A DNA stretch of 64,000 bases from Cryptosporangium phraense (GTDB lineage: Bacteria; Actinomycetota; Actinomycetes; Mycobacteriales; Cryptosporangiaceae), in contig NZ_VIRS01000003.1 of assembly GCF_006912135.1 (NCBI RefSeq), positions 407,120 to 471,119 on the forward strand, given 5' to 3'. The notes beneath the pieces were generated by a model that saw only the letters and a program-made list of their open reading frames with translations, had not been told where the DNA came from and did not search any database. Shown here piece by piece: positions 1 through 10,110 of this stretch. The translations under genes were made by a program, and so were the position numbers. The stretch's first letter is position 1, and each line of letters opens with the position of its first letter.

Positions 1-510
1 GTCGGCTGCGGTACCGGGCAGGCGACGCGGTCTCTGGTGTCCCGCGGCTGCGACGTGACCGCGCTCGAGCCCGGGCCCGCGCTGGCCGCGGCGGCCCGGC
101 GGGCGGTGCCCGGAGTGCCGGTCGAGGAGTCGACGTTCGAGCGGTGGGACGACCGGGGCCGGCGGTTCGACGTGCTGCTGGCGGCGTCGTCGTGGCACTG
201 GGTCGATCCGGTGGTGGGGTGGCGACGGTTCCGGGAGGTCGTGCGTCCGGGTGGGTCGTTCGCGGTGCTCGGGCACGTCGTCGTGCGGCGCCCGGGGGAG
301 CCGGAGGTGTACGCGGAGACCGCTGACCTGCACGAGCGCTTCGCGCCCGGTCATCCGGCGTGGGGTCATCCGCCTTGGGAGGACGAGTCCGCGCTGCCGG
401 AGGGGGTGCGGGAGGCGTTGTTGGACGCGGTGGCGGAGCGGATCCGGACGGGGTTGGGGGATCGGGTCGCTCGGCGGTATTTGAGCTACGTGGGTATCTC
501 GAATCGCTGA
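1..510 (+). CDS. Class I SAM-dependent methyltransferase (5' truncated by window edge)
   Basis: The reading frame is open from base 1 and its first residues are the SAM-binding motif I (VGCGTG), so the N-terminus lies outside the window. An acidic residue follows motif I at the usual distance (TALEPG), as expected for ribose binding, and SSWHWVDP fits the motif II/III region of the methyltransferase-11/25 group. At least 170 residues are present, ending in a TGA at 508-510. The family transfers methyl groups from SAM; the substrate cannot be told. It converges on the membrane protein gene at 605, with a strong hairpin between them. Confidence 0.85.
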   Translation, partial: VGCGTGQATRSLVSRGCDVTALEPGPALAAAARRAVPGVPVEESTFERWDDRGRRFDVLLAASSWHWVDPVVGWRRFREVVRPGGSFAVLGHVVVRRPGEPEVYAETADLHERFAPGHPAWGHPPWEDESALPEGVREALLDAVAERIRTGLGDRVARRYLSYVGISNR

Positions 511-562
511 GCCCGGGCGTGGCCGGGCGTTAGCCCGGGCGCGTTCGGGCTCGGGCGGGCGT

Positions 563-590
563 CAGCCCGGGCGCGTGGGCGCCCGGGCTG
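563..590. terminator. Bidirectional terminator hairpin
   Basis: A perfect 12-bp inverted repeat (CAGCCCGGGCGC at 563-574, complement at 579-590) with a 4-nt loop lies between the convergent genes ending at 510 and 605. There is no T-tract, as is usual for high-GC actinobacterial terminators. The AGCCCGGGCG half-site also occurs twice more between 510 and 545, so alternative hairpins are possible. Confidence 0.7.
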
Positions 591-604
591 TCAGGTGCGG
601 CGGG

Positions 605-1264
605 TCAGCCGTGGGCGTCGCCGGCGCCGTTGACGACCGTGATGCCGGTGGCGAACTCGGCGATGCGGGCGCCGTCCCAGTGCAGCTGGGCCGGAACCTG
701 AATCTGCACCCACCGGCCGGACTTGTCCTGGTACGTGAAGATCTGGATGCCGTCGGTGCTGCGGAGGTAGCCGGTGCGGTCGCCGGTCGGGACCGGGGTG
801 CCCTGGGTGAGCTCGCCCTTCGGCGTGTCGGACGAGGCCGAGAGCACGGTCAGCTTGTTCACGAACGAGTCCGGGTCCTTGTCGGCCGCGGACCTCGGCG
901 CGATCGTGAGCGAGGACTCGCTGCCGCCCTGGATGACCCAGCCGTCCGGGAGCTGCTCGACGCGGTATCCCTTGGGCTGCTTGCCGGTGTAGGCGACGAG
1001 CTGGATCTGGTTCTTCGCCGGCGCCTGCGCCGTCACCGGGGTGTTGGAGGTGCTGGAGGTGCTGGACGTGCCGACCCAGGCGGCGGCGCCGCCGACGAGC
1101 AGAGCGGCCACGGCGACGCCGCCGGCGATCGCCGCGCGTCGGCGGTACAGGTGATGGCGGCCGCGGTCGAGGTCGGCGGTCGGGTCGGTCGGGCGGACGT
1201 CGGTGGTCATGGGGGTGTGCTCCTCGTTCAGGGCTGCGGCGAGCAGGCGTTTGATGTCGTTCAT
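605..1264 (-). CDS. Single-pass membrane protein, probable partner of the ECF sigma factor
   Basis: The 219-aa protein has a basic N-terminal cytoplasmic part of about 45 residues, one hydrophobic segment near residues 48-66, and an extracytoplasmic domain of about 150 residues without a recognised enzyme motif. Its ATG overlaps the TGA of the upstream sigma factor gene by 4 nt, so the two are translationally coupled. Members of this arrangement usually act as membrane-tethered partners of SigE-type ECF factors. No zinc-binding HxxxCxxC anti-sigma motif is visible, so the anti-sigma role is inferred from position and topology. The TGA lies beside the 563-590 hairpin. Confidence 0.75.
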   Translation of the reverse strand: MNDIKRLLAAALNEEHTPMTTDVRPTDPTADLDRGRHHLYRRRAAIAGGVAVAALLVGGAAAWVGTSSTSSTSNTPVTAQAPAKNQIQLVAYTGKQPKGYRVEQLPDGWVIQGGSESSLTIAPRSAADKDPDSFVNKLTVLSASSDTPKGELTQGTPVPTGDRTGYLRSTDGIQIFTYQDKSGRWVQIQVPAQLHWDGARIAEFATGITVVNGAGDAHG

Positions 1265-1785
1265 CGGGACCTCCGCCCGGGTGACACGGGTAGCGGTTCC
1301 AGGAGTTGGCGTAGCTTGGCGACGCCCTTGGCGTTCTGGCTCTTCACGGTTCCTTCGGAACAGCCGAGCCACTCCGCGGTCTGTTCGACGCTCAGGTCGA
1401 GCCAGTGCCGCAGCACGACGACCGCGCGCATCTTCGGCGGGAGCGTCGTGAGCGCGGCCCGGACGGCGTCGCCCAGGTCGTCGGCCGGAGTGGTGTGGGG
1501 CCGTTCGGGCAGTTGGTCGACCGACCGTTCCCGGCGCCACCACGGTCGACGGCTCTCGTCGATGTGCGCGTTGACGATGCTGCGCCGGACGTAGGCGACC
1601 GGGTGGTCGCTGGTCCGGATCCGGCCCCACGAGACGTAGGCCCGGACCAGCGCGGTCTGCACCAGGTCCTCGGCCCGGTGCGGGTCACCGCTCGCGAGCA
1701 GGCGAGCGGTGCGGACCAGGTCGGTCCGGTTGTCCCGGACGAAGCACGCGAATTCCGCGTCGAGCGCTCGTCGTTGCATCGGCAC
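1261..1785 (-). CDS. SigE-family ECF RNA polymerase sigma factor
   Basis: The 174-aa protein has a sigma region 2 with the core-binding AEDLVQTALVRAY segment (about residues 37-50). A C-terminal region 4 helix-turn-helix includes LPPKMRAVVVLRHWLDLSVEQTA (about 114-136; motif LPPKMRAVVV) and GCSEGTVKSQ. Size and motifs match the actinobacterial SigE-like ECF group, which redirects RNA polymerase to stress or envelope promoters. It overlaps the next gene by 4 nt (1261-1264). The ATG at 1785 is preceded by AAGGAGG-like bases on the minus strand; an ATG two codons inside is an alternative start. Confidence 0.92.
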   Translation of the reverse strand: MPMQRRALDAEFACFVRDNRTDLVRTARLLASGDPHRAEDLVQTALVRAYVSWGRIRTSDHPVAYVRRSIVNAHIDESRRPWWRRERSVDQLPERPHTTPADDLGDAVRAALTTLPPKMRAVVVLRHWLDLSVEQTAEWLGCSEGTVKSQNAKGVAKLRQLLEPLPVSPGRRSR

Positions 1786-1936
1786 CTCCTTCGCCCGAAT
1801 GGACGAATCCCACCGCGCCGAGGGTTGCCTCCCGAGACAACAATTTCGACGGGCGCGCGGAGCCGAGTCGCCTCAGCATGGCGCGATACCCTGACGTCGT
1901 CAGTCAGCCCACGTCGTGCGCTTGCGGAGGTGCCTC

Positions 1937-2500
1937 ATGACCGGGATGGTGGCGCCCGCGTGGATGCACGAACAGGTCACCGCGGAGCAGTACGCGGTCT
2001 GGACCGAAGAGCAATGCGCGGGCATCGAAATAGTCGACGGGATGGTCGTCGTGAGCCCGAGTGCGTCCAAGCGTCACAACCGCTTGGCCCGGCTGCTGGC
2101 CAACGCCCTGGATGATGCGGCGGGGCCGGACTGGAACGCGGATACCGACTTCGACGTCCGGCTCACCGATGTGCCGCTCAACAACCGCCGCCCGGACGTC
2201 ACCGTCTATCGCGCCGACACCATCGACGTGACGCCGACGCGGCCCGAGGACGTGCTCCTCGTCGTCGAGGTCGTCTCACCCGGCTCGGAGACCACCGACC
2301 GCATCGTCAAAGCCGACCAGTACGCGAAGGCCGGCATTGCTTTCTACTGGCGCGTCGAACAGACCGCGACCGGCGTGCCGCTCGTCTACACCTACGTCCT
2401 GGACCCGGCCACGGACCGCTACCACGAGGGTGACCTCTTCACCGGCGCCGTCCGGATCTCAGCCCCGTTCACCGTCGAGGTCGACCTCACGGCGCGGTGA
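1937..2500 (+). CDS. Uma2 family (DUF820) PD-(D/E)XK endonuclease-like protein
   Basis: This 187-aa protein matches the Uma2/DUF820 family, a restriction-endonuclease fold widespread in cyanobacteria and actinomycetes whose biological role is not settled. The active-site pattern is visible as an early IEIVDG motif, RRPDVTVY in the middle and VVEVVSP followed by KADQYAKAG, giving the expected D-(E)x(V) and K spacing. The ATG at 1937 has GGAGG at 1926-1930; an upstream in-frame GTG at 1916 has no such site. It ends 14 bp inside the convergent chitosanase gene. Confidence 0.88.
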   Translation: MTGMVAPAWMHEQVTAEQYAVWTEEQCAGIEIVDGMVVVSPSASKRHNRLARLLANALDDAAGPDWNADTDFDVRLTDVPLNNRRPDVTVYRADTIDVTPTRPEDVLLVVEVVSPGSETTDRIVKADQYAKAGIAFYWRVEQTATGVPLVYTYVLDPATDRYHEGDLFTGAVRISAPFTVEVDLTAR

Positions 2501-3278
2501 TCGTGTACGTCGTGCCGTAGGTCTTCCAGGTCAGGGGGGCGGCCAGGGTCAGGTTGCCGGCGGCGAGGAACGGGCGTTGCTCGGTGTCGATCCGGCTGGT
2601 GTCGAGGCCCTCGGCGCGCATCACGGCTCGGCGGGCGGTGAGGAACGCGCTCAGGTACGCCCTCTCGCTGCCGCCCTGGGCGGGCGTCCGCGCGAGCCTC
2701 ATCGCGGTGGCGCGGATCCCGCTGAAGCTCCTCGGGTCGGTGCCGGGGCCGTGCATGACGATCGCGTCGAAGTAGATGAACTGACCCAGCGCGTGCAGAC
2801 CGTCGGCCTTGGCCCGGCGAACGGCGGGACCGAGGTAGGACCGGTCGCGTTCCTCGTCCTGTGCGGCCCGGAACGCCGGGTCGGACGCGGCGGCCCGCCA
2901 CGCGGCCACGAAAGGGGCGCCCAGCCCGGAGTGCGACGCGGTGCCGTCGACCCGCGCCAACGCCGGCAGGAACCGGGCCAGCCGGTTGCCGGGCCTCCTC
3001 GCGGTGTACCGCACGACCACCGCGAGCATGTCGGACGTGCCGGAGCAGAACCCGATGATGCCGCCGGTGTAGCCGCGCCCGTCGCCGATGTCCTCGATGT
3101 ACGCGTACTGGGCGCGCCAATCGAGGGTCGAGTTCTCGGCGCTGGACACCAGCCGCATCGCGAGGTCCTTCCCGCGCGGAGTGTCCAGCGCGGTCACCGC
3201 GCCGGCCGGCGCGGCCGGGAGGAGTGCGACGGTCAGGACGGCAGCGACTAAACCGGTGCGAACGGCGGCGTGCTTCAT
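2487..3278 (-). CDS. csn: Secreted GH46 chitosanase
   Basis: The 263-aa precursor has a clear signal peptide (MKHAAVRTGL followed by a hydrophobic core, cleavage after about APAGA at residue 26). The mature part closely follows the Streptomyces GH46 chitosanases. The two carboxylates of the family are present as Glu48 in SSAENSTLDW and Asp66 in EDIGDGRG, and the SHSGLG and HGPG motifs are intact. GH46 enzymes hydrolyse beta-1,4 links in partly deacetylated chitin by an inverting mechanism. The ATG at 3278 follows AGGAAG on the minus strand; the frame is open 13 codons further up but without a ribosome site. Confidence 0.95.
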   Translation of the reverse strand: MKHAAVRTGLVAAVLTVALLPAAPAGAVTALDTPRGKDLAMRLVSSAENSTLDWRAQYAYIEDIGDGRGYTGGIIGFCSGTSDMLAVVVRYTARRPGNRLARFLPALARVDGTASHSGLGAPFVAAWRAAASDPAFRAAQDEERDRSYLGPAVRRAKADGLHALGQFIYFDAIVMHGPGTDPRSFSGIRATAMRLARTPAQGGSERAYLSAFLTARRAVMRAEGLDTSRIDTEQRPFLAAGNLTLAAPLTWKTYGTTYTITAP

Positions 3279-3600
3279 CGGCTTCCTAGCGTTCCTAGCG
3301 TTCGGGGAGCGGAGCAAAGACGATGTGCCCCACGTTCGTCGACGGAGCTCACGATTGGCTCAACGTGACGTTGCCGCTAGTGGGACGGATGTCGTCTCGC
3401 CGCGAAGCTTGCCATCCCCGCACGCGCCCCGGCCACCCCGCGCGACGCCCGGCCGCCCCCGCCGAACAGGGTCAACCGGAGGTCGGGACGGACCGGCGGT
3501 CGCCGGCGTCCCCAGCGGCGCGAGCACCGCCGCCGAGACCGAACCGGCGCACGGCCTCGGCGTCCAGCAGGGGTTCGTGAACGTGGATCGGGTCAGCGGC
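3279..3600. other. Intergenic stretch upstream of the chitosanase gene
   Basis: No convincing gene lies in these 322 bp. Near the chitosanase start there is a short direct repeat (CGCTAGGAA twice in 20 bp on the minus strand). The region should contain the chitosanase promoter and the 3' UTR of glycogen phosphorylase, but I cannot pick out hexamers with confidence. Confidence 0.4.
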
Positions 3601-6000
<2,400 letters not shown>

Positions 6001-6142
6001 GCCTGGATCGTGCCGGGGTGATTTCCCGGTTTCCAGAGGTCGGCCCGCTTGTTCAGCGATTGGACACGTGGTGGCCTGCAACCACCTGCTCTTCCGGGCT
6101 CACTGGGACAATGAGCTGCTCGAATCTCTGGAAGGACTGCCC

Positions 6143-7042
6143 GTGGCCGGTGGACTGGTTGCCCTGCTGGACGACGTCGCGGTGCTGGCTCGCGCCGCGG
6201 CCGCGTCCGTCGACGACATCGGCGCCGCCGCGGCGAAGGCCGGCACCAAGGCGGCCGGCGTCGTCATCGACGACGCGGCGGTGACGCCGCAGTACGTGCA
6301 GGGGCTGGCGGCCGAGCGGGAGCTGCCGATCATCAAGCGCATCGCGCTGGGGTCGCTGCGCAACAAGTACCTGATCATCCTGCCGGTGGTGCTGCTCCTC
6401 AGCCAGTTCCTCCCCGGCCTGCTGACGCCGATCCTGATGCTCGGTGGCGCCTACCTGTGTTTCGAAGGCGCGGAGAAGGTGTGGGCGAAGATCGCGGGTC
6501 ATTCCGGCGAGGAGGGCGGCGCTGCGAAGGACGAGAAGGCGCTGGTCTCGGGCGCGGTGCGCACCGACCTGATCCTGTCGGCCGAGATCATGGTGATCAC
6601 GCTCAACGAGGTGATCGACGAGCCGTTCTGGTCCCGCCTGGTGATTCTCGCGATCGTCGCGCTGGTGATGACCGTCGTCGTCTACGGCGCCGTCGGGCTG
6701 ATCGTCAAGATGGACGACGCCGGCCTGCGGCTGGCCGGGAGGTCCGGGGGAGTGGCGGCCTTCGGCCGCGGCCTGGTGAAGGCGATGCCGATCGTGCTGA
6801 CGGTGCTGACCGTGGTCGGGACGGCGGCGATGCTGTGGGTAGGTGGGCACATCCTGCTGGTGGGGACGGACGAGCTGGGTCTGCACGTGCTGTACGACGT
6901 GGTGCACCACCTGGAGGAGGGCCTGAATCCGGTGGTGGGGTGGGTGGTGAACACCGTGGCCAGCGGGATCCTCGGCCTACTCGTGGGAGCGGTGATCGTG
7001 CTGGTGGTGACGTTGACGGTTCATCGGCGCAAGGCTCACTGA
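6143..7042 (+). CDS. DUF808 family membrane protein (YedI-like)
   Basis: The 299-aa protein begins AGGLVALLDDVAVLARAAA, the conserved DUF808 N-terminus, followed by DDAAVTPQYV, RELPIIKRIALGSLRNK and several transmembrane segments (near residues 80-110, 170-195, 210-235 and 265-290). Escherichia coli YedI is the named member; the function is unknown. GTG at 6143 was chosen because GGAAGGA sits 6 nt upstream at 6130-6136 and the family starts here. Upstream in-frame starts would overlap the glycogen phosphorylase promoter. Confidence 0.9.
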   Translation: MAGGLVALLDDVAVLARAAAASVDDIGAAAAKAGTKAAGVVIDDAAVTPQYVQGLAAERELPIIKRIALGSLRNKYLIILPVVLLLSQFLPGLLTPILMLGGAYLCFEGAEKVWAKIAGHSGEEGGAAKDEKALVSGAVRTDLILSAEIMVITLNEVIDEPFWSRLVILAIVALVMTVVVYGAVGLIVKMDDAGLRLAGRSGGVAAFGRGLVKAMPIVLTVLTVVGTAAMLWVGGHILLVGTDELGLHVLYDVVHHLEEGLNPVVGWVVNTVASGILGLLVGAVIVLVVTLTVHRRKAH

Positions 7043-7088
7043 CCCACGGGGCCGTGGCGTCGCAGCGCCGCCCGCAGGCGGGGGTCGC

Positions 7089-7760
7089 TCAGCCGTTCCG
7101 GACCGCGAAGATGTCGGCGACCTCGTGACCCTTGGCCCGGCCGCGGGCCTCGTACTTGGTGACCGGCCGCCACTCCGGCCGCTCCACCGGCCCGCCGTAC
7201 TCGAGCACCAGCCCCGGCTCGGCGTCGAGGACCTCCACCATCTGGGCCGCGTAGGGCGCCCAGTCGGTAGCGCAGTGCAGCCGGCCGCCGGGAGCCAGCT
7301 TCGAGGCCGCCAACGCGGCGAAACGGGCGTCGACGAGACGGCGCTTGACGTGCCGGGCCTTCGGCCACGGGTCGGGGAAGTAGAGACGAATCCCGGCCAG
7401 ACTCGCCGGGGGGATCCGCCGGGCGAGGAGCTCGGCGCCGTCGCCGTGGAGGACGCGCACGTTGTCGAGGTCCTGCTCGTGCAGGCCCCGGAGCAGCGCA
7501 CCCACGCCGGGCACGTGCACGTCGGCCGCGATGATGCAGGTCGACGGGTCGGCGCGGGCCATCTCCAGGGTGGTGCCGCCCATGCCGAAGCCGATCTCCA
7601 GGACGACCGGGGCTTCGCGCTGGAAGAGGGCGGGCAGGTCGAGGAGGACGTCGCCGGGCGGGATGGCGAATCGGTCGGCGAAGGAGTCGAGTGCTCGCTG
7701 CTGACCCGGGGTGATTCGTCCGCTGCGGAGCTTGTAGGTCCGGGTCAGGGGTTCGGTCAC
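7089..7760 (-). CDS. trmB: tRNA (guanosine(46)-N7)-methyltransferase
   Basis: The 223-aa protein has the TrmB signatures: VVLEIGFGMGGTT for SAM binding, IAADVHVPGV, the catalytic-loop motif RLYFPDPWPKARHVKRR and the CATDW segment. TrmB methylates N7 of G46 in the variable loop of tRNAs. The start is GTG at 7760 (TEPLTRTYKLRSGR follows). The gene is convergent with DUF808, with 46 bp between the stops containing a small CCCGC/GCGGG hairpin near 7071. Confidence 0.95.
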   Translation of the reverse strand: MTEPLTRTYKLRSGRITPGQQRALDSFADRFAIPPGDVLLDLPALFQREAPVVLEIGFGMGGTTLEMARADPSTCIIAADVHVPGVGALLRGLHEQDLDNVRVLHGDGAELLARRIPPASLAGIRLYFPDPWPKARHVKRRLVDARFAALAASKLAPGGRLHCATDWAPYAAQMVEVLDAEPGLVLEYGGPVERPEWRPVTKYEARGRAKGHEVADIFAVRNG

Positions 7761-7820
7761 GCTTCATTGTCCGCCACGGGGGAGTCGGTGGGGGAGGTGG
7801 CCCCGGGGCGACGTCCGAAT

Positions 7821-7859
7821 GCCGGAGCGGATCCCGGACTGCGCCGGATTCGCTCCGGC
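7821..7859. other. Long imperfect inverted repeat between trmB and dedA
   Basis: Fourteen-base arms (7821-7834 and 7846-7859) match at 13 of 14 positions around an 11-nt loop, with a perfect GCCGGAGCG/CGCTCCGGC outer part. It lies about 60 bp upstream of trmB and 120 bp upstream of the DedA gene. It could be a hairpin in the trmB leader, an operator, or a remnant; the sequence alone does not decide. Confidence 0.5.
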
Positions 7860-7981
7860 GAGCTGCACCATGGGGCGCCTCCTAGGGGTCGATCTCCGGG
7901 TGTTCCCGCATTGCCCGAGTTGAAGCACGTGCAAATCATTGTTTGCAGGTAGTTACTCGCCTGTGGACGGAGCTCCCTCGC

Positions 7982-8566
7982 ATGCTCGAACACGCCCTGC
8001 ACCTCGCCGGATCGCCCTGGATCTACGCCGTCGTCGTGCTGTTCGTCGCCGCCGACGGTGTCTTCACGTTCCTGCCATCGGACTCCCTCGTCATCTGCCT
8101 CAGCGCTCTCTCCATCGGTGGCGCGCCCAGCCTCGCGCCGTTGGTGACGAGTGCGGCGCTCGGCGCCGTCGTCGGCGATTGGATCTCGTACGCGCTCGGG
8201 CGGCGGGCGACCGGGTGGCTGGGCCCGCCGAAGAAAGGCGCCGTAGGCGCCGCGTTCGCCACCGCTCGACGCGCCGTGGGGCGCTGGGGCGGCCTGGCCC
8301 TGGTGGTGGGTCACTTCCTTCCCGGCGGACGTACGGCGACGACGCTCGCCGCGGGCTGGCTCAGGTTCCCCAGGCGGACGTTCGGCCTGAGCACGACGGT
8401 GGCCGGCGTGTTGTGGGCGATCTACATCAGTGGACTGGGGTGGCTGGGCGGCCTGGCGTTCGCATCGCGGCCGTTGCTCGGCGCGGTACCGGGAATCGTG
8501 TTCGGAGTGGTGGCAGGAGCGTTCCTCCAAGTTCGCTCGCGGCGGTTGACAGCGGCGCCCGAGTAA
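7982..8566 (+). CDS. DedA/VTT-domain membrane protein
   Basis: The roughly 194-aa protein shows the DedA (SNARE-associated/VTT) pattern: an N-terminal amphipathic stretch, FLPSDSLVICLSALS, GAVVGDWISYALGR and the conserved VVGHFLPGGRTATTLAAGWLR-like region (residues GHFLPGGRT), ending in two membrane helices. DedA proteins are thought to move undecaprenyl phosphate or phospholipids across the membrane. ATG at 7982 is my choice, with GGAG at 7968-7971; the frame is open to a TTG at 7943. A TGCAAA-N6-TTTGCA palindrome at 7930-7947 lies just upstream and may be an operator or promoter element. Confidence 0.85.
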   Translation: MLEHALHLAGSPWIYAVVVLFVAADGVFTFLPSDSLVICLSALSIGGAPSLAPLVTSAALGAVVGDWISYALGRRATGWLGPPKKGAVGAAFATARRAVGRWGGLALVVGHFLPGGRTATTLAAGWLRFPRRTFGLSTTVAGVLWAIYISGLGWLGGLAFASRPLLGAVPGIVFGVVAGAFLQVRSRRLTAAPE

Positions 8567-8570
8567 ATGA

Positions 8571-8602
8571 CTCTGTAATCCAAAGCGATTTGGAAAGCAG
8601 AG
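8571..8602. promoter_or_regulatory. 32-bp two-part palindromic operator candidate
   Basis: CTCTG (8571-8575) pairs with CAGAG (8598-8602), and CCAAA (8580-8584) pairs with TTTGG (8589-8593), with symmetrical 4-nt spacers around a GCGA centre. It sits 44 bp upstream of the membrane protein start at 8646, whose gene is coupled to a winged-helix regulator. I infer an autoregulatory operator for that regulator. Confidence 0.6.
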
Positions 8603-8645
8603 GTGTGTCACGGACGCTTCTCGCTCGGCCGCCGTACTGGCGGAG

Positions 8646-9344
8646 ATGAATCAGCTGAAAGCCAGAGGCCGGCGGCTGGCCCACGGCGGTGCGTGGCTGC
8701 CGGCCCTGGTGCTCGCCGCGGTCCCGCTGGCGAGCATCGCGCTCTACCGGCACCCGTTCTCGTCGGCGATCAACGGGGGGACCGTGCAGTACCCGTTCTG
8801 GGCAGGTCTGCCCGACCGGCAGCGCTCCTCGGTGCTCTCGTATGCCTTCTGGCTGGTGGCGGTTCCCCTCGCTTTCGTCTTCGTCGCCCGCTGGTATCGC
8901 TATCGCGAGAACCGTGCGGGCGTGCGGGTGAACTGGCGGATGCCGGTCGTTGCCGGAGGAACGGGATTGCTGGCCCTGCTGCTGTTGTTCGCCGCGCCGA
9001 CCGGCACGCCCGGCTTCACGTTCGACTGGTGGCAGGGGCTCCTCACCCCGCTGATGAGTGTGGCACTGGCGGCGGTCGCTCTGGGAGTCGCCGAGCGCAG
9101 CCTGGGGATAGCGGCCGCGGGCCTGTGGATGGGCGGTCTGGCCTGGCAGTTCTGTGCTACGGGGTTCGTCGGAGGGCTGCTCGGGTGGCAGGACTGGGTG
9201 CTGTCGGGTGGGTCGGGGCCGGGGCTGGGTGGTCAGCTCGGGTTCGGCCTGGATCGCCCCGCTCCGGCCGTGGTGGTCATGGCCCTGCCGCTGGTGCTGG
9301 TCGGCGCGTACCGAGCTGTCCGCCTCCGCGGGCAGGGGACGTGA
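8646..9344 (+). CDS. Multi-pass membrane protein, first gene of a pair with a winged-helix regulator
   Basis: The 232-aa protein has about five or six hydrophobic segments (near residues 18-33, 67-84, 101-116, 128-146, 150-170 and 208-224) and no recognised catalytic motif. Its stop overlaps the start of the regulator by 4 nt (GTGA), so both are made from one message. In actinobacteria, short winged-helix regulators of this type are often coupled to a membrane protein of unknown function that may be target or sensor. ATG at 8646 is the only reasonable start; GGAG directly abuts it, so translation may be weak or use a leaderless message. Confidence 0.75.
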   Translation: MNQLKARGRRLAHGGAWLPALVLAAVPLASIALYRHPFSSAINGGTVQYPFWAGLPDRQRSSVLSYAFWLVAVPLAFVFVARWYRYRENRAGVRVNWRMPVVAGGTGLLALLLLFAAPTGTPGFTFDWWQGLLTPLMSVALAAVALGVAERSLGIAAAGLWMGGLAWQFCATGFVGGLLGWQDWVLSGGSGPGLGGQLGFGLDRPAPAVVVMALPLVLVGAYRAVRLRGQGT

Positions 9345-9706
9345 GCGGGGAGCCTGTGGCATCGCCGGGTGCGGCGATGCCGCAGGCTCCGCCGCACCCG
9401 GCGGTGGAGCTCGATGACACCATTCATCAGAGGGTGCGCCTGGGGATCCTGGTCATCCTCGCCGAGATCCCCGAATGCGCCTTCGCGACCATGCGCGACG
9501 AGCTGCACCTCAGCGACGGGAACCTGAACCGTCACGTACAGGTCCTGGTGGATGCCGGGCTGGTCGACGTCACCAAGGGCTACGAGGGAAAGCGTCCGCG
9601 GACGTGGCTGAAGCTCACGCCGAACGGTCGCCGCGCGCTGAAGGCGGAGCTGAGGACGCTGGAGGAGCTCACGAACCGGTTGAGGTCCGTCGGCCTGGAG
9701 CCGTGA
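9341..9706 (+). CDS. Winged-helix DNA-binding transcriptional regulator (HTH_27/ArsR-like)
   Basis: The 121-aa protein consists of a flexible N-terminal tail of about 25 residues and one winged helix-turn-helix (RVRLGILVILAE to LTPNGRRALKAEL). The recognition helix is in DGNLNRHVQVLVDAGLV and the wing in KGYEGKRPRTWLKLT. This is the MarR/ArsR-like PF13601 type. It starts at GTG 9341, overlapping the membrane protein stop by 4 nt. The palindrome at 8571-8602 upstream of the pair is a likely target. A hairpin at 9793-9823 probably ends the unit. Confidence 0.88.
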   Translation: MSGEPVASPGAAMPQAPPHPAVELDDTIHQRVRLGILVILAEIPECAFATMRDELHLSDGNLNRHVQVLVDAGLVDVTKGYEGKRPRTWLKLTPNGRRALKAELRTLEELTNRLRSVGLEP

Positions 9707-9792
9707 GGTCGCCGTCGCCCCGCGGCGCGGTGGACCGACCTCGAGTGCAGGCGTCCATGGCTGGCCACCCAGCGGGGGTGAACCGGGCGGCA

Positions 9793-9823
9793 CCGCCGCG
9801 ACCACGTCGACCGGTCGCGGCGG
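9793..9823 (+). terminator. Terminator hairpin after the winged-helix regulator
   Basis: A perfect 11-bp stem (CCGCCGCGACC at 9793-9803 with its complement at 9813-9823) and a 9-nt loop lie 87 bp after the regulator stop. The rest of 9707-10027 holds no gene; it must include the promoter of the tRNA-Leu gene. Confidence 0.65.
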
Positions 9824-10027
9824 CGACCGGCCTGGACGGGTAAGGAATGTGCTGGCCAGCCGGAGGGGAAGGGTGGCGTCCGGTCGCGGCCGGCCGTGGT
9901 TTCGAGAGCCTCTGAGCCGTTCGACAGTAGAACGGGGGTTCGATAATCGCATCGGTGTGGGCCGACTTGGGAGTTGGTCTGGCCATTAGGTAAGGTTCTC
10001 GCAGCGGACGCCGCAAGGCGGTCCCGC

Positions 10028-10110
10028 GTCCGGGTGGCGGAATGGCAGACGCGCTAGCTTGAGGTGCTAGTGCCCGAAAGGGCGTGGGGGTTCAAGTCCC
10101 CCCTCGGACA
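10028..10110 (+). tRNA. tRNA-Leu (GAG anticodon)
   Basis: The 83-nt gene folds as a class II tRNA. The acceptor stem pairs GTCCGGG (10028-10034) with CTCGGAC (10103-10109, one G-U), the anticodon stem is CTAGC/GCTAG and the loop TTGAGGT gives anticodon GAG. A long variable arm (TGCCCGAAAGGGCGT) and a T-arm with GTTCAAG follow. The discriminator A is at 10110. The 3' end is the integration site of the mobile element that follows, and the recombinase remnant's stop codon lies inside the T-arm. Confidence 0.95.

Noticed and set aside
510..600. CCCGGGC repeats as a possible repeat array or CRISPR-like element
   Set aside because: The copies are only about 10 bp, irregularly spaced and explained by terminator hairpins. 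No CRISPR array was seen anywhere in the window.
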